In this document: positions 1-5,028 of the stretch, piece by piece
Numbering within the stretch: position 1 is the stretch's first letter
Layout: the number at the start of each line of letters is the position of its first letter
Source of the DNA: JAMCXS01 sp964459065
Lineage (GTDB): Bacteria > Acidobacteriota > Terriglobia > UBA7540
Direction: 5' to 3'
Length of the DNA: 5,028 nucleotides
NCBI GenBank assembly: GCA_964459065.1
Contig: CAYWMN010000264.1
Span: 1-5,028 of the forward strand
Notes under the pieces: model-generated
Told to the model about the DNA's origin: nothing
What the model saw: only the letters and a program-made list of their open reading frames with translations
Databases searched by the model: none
Position numbers and translations under genes: made by a program

Positions 1-63
1 CACCAGCCCAATCCCTACCATCGCTACCACTATCAGCACTAGCCGTGTTAATTGCGTTCTCAT
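1..63 (-). CDS. N-terminal fragment of a probable exported or membrane protein (runs off left edge)
   Basis: Only the first 21 codons are in the window, read on the minus strand from an ATG at 63-61. The peptide starts MRTQLTRLVLIVV and continues AMVGIGLV. Two arginines (residues 2 and 7) precede an unbroken hydrophobic run from about residue 8 to the edge, which is the layout of a Sec signal peptide or an N-terminal membrane anchor. The start is well supported: AAGGAGG lies five bases before the ATG, and a near-consensus sigma-70 promoter is found about 90 bases upstream. The gene is divergent from the glycosidase-like gene at 431. The mature protein is outside the window, so no function can be assigned. 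Confidence 0.75.
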   Translation of the reverse strand, partial: MRTQLTRLVLIVVAMVGIGLV

Positions 64-66
64 TGA

Positions 67-75
67 CCCCTCCTT
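67..75 (-). promoter_or_regulatory. Strong Shine-Dalgarno site for the left-edge gene
   Basis: On the minus strand this reads AAGGAGGGG. Its AAGGAGG core is a perfect anti-16S match and ends five bases before the ATG at 63-61. This fixes the start of the truncated gene and suggests efficient translation. Confidence 0.8.
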
Positions 76-81
76 GAGGTA

Positions 82-115
82 GCAGCGCAACTGCCCCGAC
101 GTCGTTACTCGCTGC
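82..115 (-). other. Possible hairpin in the 5' leader of the left-edge gene
   Basis: GCAGCG at 82-87 and CGCTGC at 110-115 are perfect 6-base inverted arms around a 22-base loop. The loop itself contains the self-complementary octamer CGACGTCG (97-104). In the minus-strand transcript the structure would end about seven bases before the ribosome site. A run of C residues opposite 116-120 could alternatively pair with the GGGG of the ribosome site. I recognise no known riboswitch class, and a GC-rich stretch like this can form such stems by chance. Confidence 0.3.
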
Positions 116-150
116 GGGGGCTACGCCAGCGACAAATACCTAAGAGAAAA

Positions 151-179
151 TTTATAATTCAATTTACAGTTATTGTCAA
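151..179 (-). promoter_or_regulatory. Near-consensus sigma-70 promoter for the left-edge gene
   Basis: On the minus strand, a perfect -35 box TTGACA (179-174) is followed by a 17-base spacer and a -10 box TATAAA (156-151), one base from TATAAT. The surroundings are AT-rich, unlike the flanking GC-rich sequence. Transcription should start near position 144, giving a leader of about 80 bases before the ATG at 63. This is the best promoter in the window and suggests substantial basal expression. Confidence 0.8.
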
Positions 180-285
180 GATTTTTCTCCATTCGAAAGC
201 AACACGCCTATTTCCCTAAGTCACTCATTGCACGGATCTTAGCTAGACATCTCCCAAGTTTACCAATGCGACAATAACTATGACA

Positions 286-299
286 TGCAAATGTTTGCA
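286..299. promoter_or_regulatory. Operator-like palindrome of LacI/GalR type
   Basis: The sequence TGCAAATGTTTGCA has perfect 6-base inverted arms (TGCAAA / TTTGCA) around a central TG. LacI/GalR-family sugar repressors, and CcpA at cre sites, typically bind 14-base palindromes of this form with a central CG; here one central base differs. It lies about 130 bases before the ATG of an exported glycosidase-like gene, where a sugar-responsive operator would make sense. The match is seen directly; binding by a LacI-type protein is inferred, and no regulator gene is in the window. Confidence 0.5.
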
Positions 300-314
300 C
301 TTTCCTCCGGCCTG

Positions 315-336
315 TTAAGGGTTTGATAACCGTTAA
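315..336. promoter_or_regulatory. Second operator-like inverted repeat
   Basis: The left arm TTAAGGGTT (315-323) and right arm AACCGTTAA (328-336) are inverted copies matching at eight of nine positions, around a 4-base centre. The repeat is unlike the palindrome at 286-299, so it would be a site for a different protein or a promoter-overlapping element. It starts 15 bases after the first palindrome and ends about 95 bases before the likely ATG at 431. It has no T-run, so it is not a terminator. Confidence 0.4.
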
Positions 337-419
337 TACATAAAGATGATCCACCTGTCTTGCTGTCTTGGGAGTAATTGAAGAGTCAAAAATGGATTCC
401 GGGTGTAAACTTTTTCACC

Positions 420-425
420 GGGAGG
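420..425 (+). promoter_or_regulatory. Ribosome binding site that decides the glycosidase-like gene start
   Basis: GGGAGG ends five bases before the ATG at 431. The two upstream in-frame starts are poorer: TTG at 368 has no Shine-Dalgarno-like sequence, and ATG at 392 has only a weak GAAGAG. Starting at 431 also places the twin-arginine motif at residues 15-16, where Tat signal peptides normally have it. Confidence 0.75.
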
Positions 426-430
426 CGTTG

Positions 431-2695
431 ATGACTAAGAAGAAACCCGAAAACCGAACTCCAGAATTATCCCGAAGAGCCTTTATGGGACTGGCTGGCT
501 GTACGATGGCGCCGCTGGCGATTCCTGTTCTTGGATACGGGCTGCCAGCTTCCACACAACAACGGAGGGGCCGCCTTGTAGGGGAAGCACCGGAGGCGAT
601 CAACCTGTACGAGGGCTCATTCTTTTTCGGACGTCACTACTTTATCCTGCGGAGCGGCCGCGCCAAGATGATTCTGCAAGCTGACCGTGCCGACCTGGGC
701 CCGGCCTTTACCTATTTGCTTTTTGACGCGGAAAATCCCAGCCAAAGCCGCCGCAAAGCCGGGGCGTTTAATTTTGTTCCGGGAAAAGAAGCGTTCTCCA
801 GCGCTCTGCAGGTCGAGTTGGGAGGGTTCCTGTTTTCAGCCTTGGGACAACGCACCCATACCCGTTGGATCAGCGCGCAAGGCATCCCAACCGTGGAGGC
901 CGTGTGGTGGGCGGGGGGCGTCAAAGTTACCGAACAGATTTCCGCCCTGACGCAAGGCGGCGTGTTTGAAAGAGTCATTCGGCTTGATGGAGCCAACATC
1001 ATGGGCGAACAGCCGGTCACCCTCCGGCTATCCCTTCCCGCTGGCACGTTTGAGGGCCAAGGGCAGGTCCTGGTGCGTGATGGTAAGAAATGCCAACTGG
1101 CGCTGGTTGTTCACGGGAACGTTCCGGTCGCAAGCAATGTGGTTCACGGCTTTGTTGAGGTCGGCCCTCTCATGATCGCCCCCGGAGCCACGATGGAGGT
1201 TCGCACGGGGCTTGTTGCCCAAATCCCGGCTGGCAACGTCAAAACGGTGATCAAGCGCACGGCTTCACTCAGGTCCCGAGCTGCGGCGGAACAACGCCAC
1301 GCAACGGTTGTGGCGTGGAGCAAACCCTCGAGGATTTCCGCGGCGGACCAGACGGTTCAGGCCTTGTTTGACCATGCGCGATATAACCTTCCCGGCATGA
1401 TCGCCGACGACGGAAGCATGGACGCAGGCATTTTTGAATACGGGCGGCAATGGGCTCGGGACACCTCGAACAGCGCTCTGGGCGCCATCCATGCCGGCTA
1501 TTTTGAGCTGGGACGCGCCGCGCTTGAGAAGGTCCTTTCAACCATGATCAGCAAACAGGGCGCCACCATGGTCGCCAGCAAGTTTGAGAAGCCGGACCGG
1601 GAAGAACTTGATGAAATGGGTGAAATCCTCCATGCGTTAAAGGCCTATCGCGATTGGACCGGGGACGAATCCCTGATTCAAGAACACCGAACAGAACTGC
1701 TGAATCTGATTGAGCGTCCTTTGAAACCGATCTTTCTCGATGAAGCCGGGATGGTTCATAACCGGCGTGAATATTGGGAGCGGACCTTTGATGATGCCTA
1801 TGAACTGGCTTACCAGACTTACGTCATCCAGGGCTTGAGGGACGCGGCGGCCCTGGCTCCCGTCTTAGGAGCCCAGGACCGGGCCGCTCGCTGGCGCCAG
1901 CAAGCCGACCAGACCCTGCACGCGATGCTTCACCATCCGACCATGGCGCTGGCACACGAGGGACACTTGATTAAGCGGCGCAATGTAACCGGAACCATCG
2001 CCAACGCAGTTCCAACCCTGAGCCACTGCGTCCCAGGCGCTCCGGGATGCACGGAAGGTAATCATCGCCTGATGCCCGACGCCTCGATGGCCCTTCCGAT
2101 CGCACTGGGCGTCGTTGATCCGGCATCTCGCCTGGCGCGAGGCACCCTCGACAACCTTGAAGGATTATGGAACACGCGGTGGACCGACGGCGGCTACGAC
2201 CGTTACAACACCAGTTCCCAGGTGGATCAGCCGGGGCCCTGGCCGTTCGCCAGCTGTTTTATCCTGCGAGCCCAGCACGACGCCAAACTTTACGATCGCA
2301 GCCGGCGGACGCTCGAATGGATGAACACGGTTCCCGGTTCCCAATCAGGCATCTGGTACGAAGAAATTCCCTCCATCCACGCCCAGGAAGCCTTTGCGGG
2401 ACTCCTGCCGTGGACGTGCGCGGAAGTGGTGCTGTTTGTAGTGAGGCACTGGCTGGGAGTTCAGTTTACGGGAGCCCGGACGGTGATCCGTCCCAATTTG
2501 TACCCGGGATCGGGACCCGTTTCCGCCGACCTCCGGCTGCGCAAAGGACGCCTGCGCCTGGAAATCAGCGGGAGCGGAGCCGTGCAGCATGCGCACATCA
2601 ACAGGCATAAAGTAAAACCCGCGGCGGACGGGTCCATCATTCTTCCACCCGGGTTCAGATCAGGAACGGTTGCGGTTACCACGCGAAGGACGTAA
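431..2695 (+). CDS. Tat-exported GH15-like six-hairpin glycosidase
   Basis: The protein is 754 residues from the ATG at 431; the frame is open back to a TTG at 368. Residues 1-40 form a Tat signal peptide: SRRAFMG with the arginine pair at 15-16, a hydrophobic stretch, and a likely cleavage after GLPA (residue 40). It should fold in the cytoplasm and act outside the inner membrane. Residues about 45-300 look like the beta-rich N-terminal domain common in bacterial GH15/GH65-type enzymes. Residues about 310-695 resemble an (alpha/alpha)6 barrel: WARD at 341-344 parallels the substrate-binding WTRD of glucoamylases, GGYDRY is at 587-592, and PWPFASCF and LLPWTCAEVV follow. Candidate acidic catalytic residues are E450 (YWERTF) and E644/E645 (WYEEIP); these are guesses by position. 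A short beta-rich tail ends the protein. The substrate, probably an alpha-linked glucan or oligosaccharide, cannot be read from sequence, and related families (GH63, GH78, GH65-like) remain possible. The last 36 bases overlap argH, which converges on it. Confidence 0.75.
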   Translation: MTKKKPENRTPELSRRAFMGLAGCTMAPLAIPVLGYGLPASTQQRRGRLVGEAPEAINLYEGSFFFGRHYFILRSGRAKMILQADRADLGPAFTYLLFDAENPSQSRRKAGAFNFVPGKEAFSSALQVELGGFLFSALGQRTHTRWISAQGIPTVEAVWWAGGVKVTEQISALTQGGVFERVIRLDGANIMGEQPVTLRLSLPAGTFEGQGQVLVRDGKKCQLALVVHGNVPVASNVVHGFVEVGPLMIAPGATMEVRTGLVAQIPAGNVKTVIKRTASLRSRAAAEQRHATVVAWSKPSRISAADQTVQALFDHARYNLPGMIADDGSMDAGIFEYGRQWARDTSNSALGAIHAGYFELGRAALEKVLSTMISKQGATMVASKFEKPDREELDEMGEILHALKAYRDWTGDESLIQEHRTELLNLIERPLKPIFLDEAGMVHNRREYWERTFDDAYELAYQTYVIQGLRDAAALAPVLGAQDRAARWRQQADQTLHAMLHHPTMALAHEGHLIKRRNVTGTIANAVPTLSHCVPGAPGCTEGNHRLMPDASMALPIALGVVDPASRLARGTLDNLEGLWNTRWTDGGYDRYNTSSQVDQPGPWPFASCFILRAQHDAKLYDRSRRTLEWMNTVPGSQSGIWYEEIPSIHAQEAFAGLLPWTCAEVVLFVVRHWLGVQFTGARTVIRPNLYPGSGPVSADLRLRKGRLRLEISGSGAVQHAHINRHKVKPAADGSIILPPGFRSGTVAVTTRRT
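2609..2633 (-). terminator. Possible intrinsic terminator of argGH, inside the glycosidase reading frame
   Basis: Read on the minus strand, ACCCG (2633-2629), a 7-base loop and CGGGT (2621-2617) form a 5-base, mostly GC stem, followed by TTTTACTTT. It begins 26 bases after the argH stop codon, a normal place for a terminator. The stem is short and the T-run is interrupted, so it may be weak. It lies within codons of the convergent glycosidase-like gene, so the sequence would serve both purposes. Confidence 0.4.
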
Positions 2696-4084
2696 ATTCT
2701 TCTTCAATTGGGTTACCGCCTGGTCCAGGCTCGAAAGCTGGCGGGACACGCGCTGTGGAGCGGTGCCGCCGATAACGTTCTTCTTGCGCAAAGCCAATTC
2801 CGCGGAGACGGCCACTTTTTGCAGCTTTTTATCCCACAGAGGAATCAGGCTGCGGGCTTCTTCCACCGCAATCCCGGCAAAAGTAGTGTCCTTGTCCACA
2901 CAGTACTTCACCAGCCGGCCTACCTGTTCGTGCGCCTGAGAGAACGGCACTCCGCGTTCCACCAACGCATCTGCAACGTCGGTGGCTGTTAGAAATCCCA
3001 ACGCGGTGGCCTGTTTCATTTTCTCTGGACGAATGCGCAGGGTCCGGATAACGCGCCCCGCCAGGATGAGAGATTCCAGCGCCGTATCCACCCCGTCGAA
3101 CAAGGCGTGCTTATCCTCTTGCAGGTCGCGGTCGTACCCAAGCGGAATTCCTTTGAGAACGGCCAGCATGCTGCTGAGCTTGCCCAGCGTCCGCGCCGAC
3201 TTGCCGCGAATAAGCTCCAGCGTGTCTGCGTTTTTCTTTTGGGGCATCAGGCTGCTGCCCGTTGCATACGCGTCATCGAGTTCGAGATAACCAAACGCCG
3301 GCGTGGAGTAAATAATCAAATCCTCCGACAGGCGGCTGAGGTGAACCATAATCATCGAACAGGCAAACAACAACTCACCCACAAAGTCGCGGTCGGAGGT
3401 AGCATCCAGGCTGTTCTGGGCAACACGCGAAAAACCCAGAGCCCGCGCCAGACGAGCCCGGTCAATCGCGTACGAAGTGCCCGCCAGCGCCCCGGAACCC
3501 ATCGGCAGCTCATCCGTGCGGACGTAACAGTCTTCCAGCCGGGAAACGTCGCGCCGCAGCATTTCCGCATAAGCCAGAAGGTAGTGCGCAAACAAGATGG
3601 GCTGCGCAGGCTGCAGGTGCGTGAAGCCCGGCAGAATAACACCCCGGTTGCGCCGGGCCTGGTCGAGCAGCGACTCGAGAACCTCGACGGCGCTCCTCTG
3701 GAGAGCCCGGATGGACTCCATGGCATAAAGCCTGGTTCCGGTCGCCACCAGGTCGTTCCGGCTGCGGCCGGTGCGAAGCTTGCGGGCAAGAGCCCCGACC
3801 TCCCGCTCAAGTCGCCCTTCGACCCAGCTGTGGACATCTTCGGCTGTCTCATTTTGAGCCCAGTTTGGGTGGGTCTTGACGTGCCGGACAATCGCCTTCA
3901 GCCCCTTCGTCAAGCCGGAGAGCTCCCGCCGCGCGATCACCCCCGCCCGGCCGAGTTCCTGAACATAGGCAAGGTTCACCTGAAGGTCATAGAAAATCAG
4001 GCGCTGATCAAAGGAGAAAGACTCCGAATACTTTTCAAAAAGAGGATCCCTTTTTCCCGTAAACCGTCCGCCCCAAAGCTTCAT
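2660..4084 (-). CDS. argH: Argininosuccinate lyase
   Basis: This cytoplasmic enzyme of 474 residues cleaves argininosuccinate to arginine and fumarate, the last step of arginine biosynthesis. It belongs to the fumarase/aspartase superfamily and normally works as a homotetramer. The ArgH start MKLWGGRF is present, followed by TGRSRNDLVATGTRL (about 105-119) and THLQPAQP (155-162, with catalytic-type His156). GSSLMPQKKN (276-285) is the fumarate-lyase signature carrying the catalytic serine of the flexible loop, and DRDLQEDK (318-325) follows. Family members commonly read KKNPD after the signature; here it is KKNAD, a minor change. Length is normal (about 460 residues in many bacteria), with a slightly longer basic tail ending RPSRGNRNRS. 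The ATG overlaps the argG stop as ATGA, and AAGGAG inside the end of argG supplies the ribosome site, so translation is probably coupled. Its 3' end overlaps the glycosidase-like gene by 36 bases. Assignment is firm. Confidence 0.97.
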   Translation of the reverse strand: MKLWGGRFTGKRDPLFEKYSESFSFDQRLIFYDLQVNLAYVQELGRAGVIARRELSGLTKGLKAIVRHVKTHPNWAQNETAEDVHSWVEGRLEREVGALARKLRTGRSRNDLVATGTRLYAMESIRALQRSAVEVLESLLDQARRNRGVILPGFTHLQPAQPILFAHYLLAYAEMLRRDVSRLEDCYVRTDELPMGSGALAGTSYAIDRARLARALGFSRVAQNSLDATSDRDFVGELLFACSMIMVHLSRLSEDLIIYSTPAFGYLELDDAYATGSSLMPQKKNADTLELIRGKSARTLGKLSSMLAVLKGIPLGYDRDLQEDKHALFDGVDTALESLILAGRVIRTLRIRPEKMKQATALGFLTATDVADALVERGVPFSQAHEQVGRLVKYCVDKDTTFAGIAVEEARSLIPLWDKKLQKVAVSAELALRKKNVIGGTAPQRVSRQLSSLDQAVTQLKKNLRPSRGNRNRS

Positions 4085-4101
4085 CCTTTTCTCCTTGACC
4101 G
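4081..4101 (-). promoter_or_regulatory. ATGA stop/start overlap and argH ribosome site
   Basis: On the minus strand the argH ATG (4084-4082) shares bases with the argG TGA (4083-4081). AAGGAG lies in the last codons of argG, about seven bases before the ATG. This layout commonly gives termination-reinitiation, so the two consecutive enzymes would be made in a fixed ratio. Confidence 0.85.
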
Positions 4102-5028
4102 GCCCTTTTGACCAGCCCGTGAGAGGTCCTTGGCCTTGGCAGCCAATTTGATGGGCAGGCCAAGGATGTTAATGAAGCCTTCCGCATCCTTCTGGTCGTA
4201 GTCAGCCCCCATCGTAAAACCTGCCACGCTGGGATTGTAGAGCGAATAGGGCGAGCGGCGGTCCAGGATTCGGATATTTCCCTTGTAAAGCCCCACCGTG
4301 ACGGAGCCGGTAACGGTCCGCTGGGTAGCGTCCACAAAGCCTTGGAGAGCTTCGCGCAGAGGGGTGAACCATTGGCCGTTGTAAACGAGTTCCGCATACC
4401 GAAGTGCGATGCCGAGTTTGTAATGCAAAGTATCCCGGTCCAGGCAAAGTGCGTCGAGCTCATGATGAGCTGCGAGGAGGACGGTGCCTGCCGGCGTTTC
4501 ATAAGCTCCATGGGACTTGATCCCGACCAGCCGGTTTTCGACCAGGTCCGTTCTGCCCACGCCATTTTCTCCGGCAATCTTATTGAGTTTTTCGAGCAGA
4601 TTGATCGGTTTGAGTTCTTTGCCATCCAACGAAACCGGAATCCCCTGCTTAAAACCGATCGTCACTTTGCTTTCACGATTGGGAGCTCGCTGCGGGCTCT
4701 TCGTCAGCTTCCAGGCGTCTTCCGGAGGCTCGCCCAGGCAGGTTTCAAGCGGCCCGCCTTCGTGGCTCATATGCCAAAGATTTTCGTCGCGGCTGTAGAG
4801 ATCCCTTTTCGTAACCGGCACCGGCACATTGTGGCGCCGCGCATATTTCAGGGCGTCTTCACGGGACGAGATCGACCACTCACGCCAGGGAGCAATCACG
4901 CGCAGATCCGGGGCGAGCGCCTTAAAAGTCAGCTCGAACCGAACCTGATCATTGCCCTTCCCGGTGCAGCCGTGCGCCAGAGCGTCGGCTCCGGTGGCCA
5001 GGGCGATTTCCACCTGGCGTTTGGCCAG
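4081..5028 (-). CDS. argG: Argininosuccinate synthase (N-terminus beyond right edge)
   Basis: The enzyme joins citrulline and aspartate using ATP (giving AMP and pyrophosphate) to make argininosuccinate, the substrate of ArgH. The frame is open to the edge (LAKRQVEIALATGADALAHG), so 315 C-terminal residues are visible. Bacterial ArgG is usually about 400 residues, so roughly 85-95 are missing, including the ATP-binding SGGLDTS loop. The GTG at 5013 is an internal valine codon, not a start. Diagnostic motifs are HGCTGKGNDQVRFE (window residues 19-32), APWREW, DENLWHMSHEGGPLE, ENGVGRTDLVENRLVGIKS and SLYNPSVAGFT near the end. The HMSHEGG form and the following SPQRAPNRE resemble the human/Thermus-like type I enzymes. 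The C-terminus is a basic tail, GQKGRSRRKG. The stop codon shares bases with the argH start, so the two genes form an operon whose promoter is outside the window. Confidence 0.97.
   Translation of the reverse strand: MAKRQVEIALATGADALAHGCTGKGNDQVRFELTFKALAPDLRVIAPWREWSISSREDALKYARRHNVPVPVTKRDLYSRDENLWHMSHEGGPLETCLGEPPEDAWKLTKSPQRAPNRESKVTIGFKQGIPVSLDGKELKPINLLEKLNKIAGENGVGRTDLVENRLVGIKSHGAYETPAGTVLLAAHHELDALCLDRDTLHYKLGIALRYAELVYNGQWFTPLREALQGFVDATQRTVTGSVTVGLYKGNIRILDRRSPYSLYNPSVAGFTMGADYDQKDAEGFINILGLPIKLAAKAKDLSRAGQKGRSRRKG

Larger units (their letters stand above)
64..430. other. Divergent intergenic regulatory region
   Basis: This stretch of 367 bases separates two divergent genes. The left part (64-180) is the leader and promoter of the minus-strand gene. 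Bases 181-285 are AT-rich, with nothing I can name. Bases 286-336 hold two separate inverted repeats that resemble protein-binding sites. Bases 337-430 would be the leader of the glycosidase-like gene. I searched by eye for a plus-strand sigma-70 promoter and found only weak, badly spaced hexamers (for example TTGCAC at 295-300 without a -10 box at 16-18 bases). The plus-strand gene may therefore use an activator or another sigma factor. Confidence 0.6.

Noticed and set aside
295..330. TTGCAC (295-300) with TGATAA (324-329) as a plus-strand sigma-70 promoter
   Set aside because: The spacing is 23 bases, outside the usual 16-18, and no better -10 hexamer is found at the right distance.
504..515. 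Lipobox-like LAGC (residues 21-24 of the glycosidase-like protein), considered as a lipoprotein signal
   Set aside because: The cysteine comes only eight residues after the arginine pair, too early to end the hydrophobic segment, which continues to about residue 40 where an ordinary cleavage site is seen.
2718..2730. Inverted repeat GCCTGGTCCAGGC just after the glycosidase-like stop, considered as its terminator
   Set aside because: As RNA only about four pairs can form around a small loop and no T-run follows; the sequence is explained by argH codons.
3352..3891. A 179-codon minus-strand frame inside argH
   Set aside because: It is an alternative frame of argH, rich in S, W, R and C, with no motif; a shadow frame.
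3107..4111. A 334-codon open frame on the plus strand opposite argH
   Set aside because: It is antisense to a firmly identified argH, has a low-complexity composition rich in R, Q and P, and shows no recognisable domain. Long antisense frames are common opposite GC-rich genes.
4035..4625. A 196-codon minus-strand frame across the argG/argH junction
   Set aside because: It is out of frame with both arg genes and carries no family motif; the argG and argH frames explain this DNA.
5011..5013. GTG as the start codon of argG
   Set aside because: The frame stays open to the window edge, and the ArgG N-terminal ATP-binding region must lie upstream; this GTG is an internal valine codon.

Overview
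The window holds four protein-coding genes: two complete and two cut off by the window edges. It looks like bacterial chromosome of moderately high GC (roughly 55-60% by eye), with Shine-Dalgarno sites, an argG-argH pair and a Tat-exported sugar-hydrolase-like protein. This would fit Acidobacteriota or a similar soil phylum, but nothing here is diagnostic and that placement is a low-confidence inference. I see no mobile element, CRISPR array, tRNA or rRNA.

Layout. Bases 1-63 (minus strand) are the first 21 codons of a gene running off the left edge. It has a signal-peptide-like start, a perfect AAGGAGG ribosome site and, upstream, a near-consensus sigma-70 promoter. Bases 64-430 are a divergent intergenic region of about 370 bases. 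Besides that promoter it carries two inverted repeats that look like operators, at 286-299 (LacI-type half sites) and 315-336. Both lie upstream of the plus-strand gene at 431-2695, which encodes a 754-residue protein with a twin-arginine signal peptide and a GH15-like six-hairpin glycosidase fold.

Bases 2660-5028 (minus strand) are the arginine biosynthesis pair: argG (argininosuccinate synthase, 5' end outside the window) followed by argH (argininosuccinate lyase). They are joined by a 4-base ATGA stop/start overlap. ArgG condenses citrulline and aspartate to argininosuccinate and ArgH splits this into arginine and fumarate, so the pair does the last two steps of arginine synthesis. argH converges on the glycosidase gene and the two coding regions overlap tail to tail by 36 bases. 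A terminator-like hairpin for argGH lies inside the glycosidase reading frame.

The most interesting parts are the double-operator region before the exported glycosidase, the unassigned family of that enzyme, and the compact convergent junction. I did not find a clear new multi-gene system; the argGH half is ordinary metabolism.
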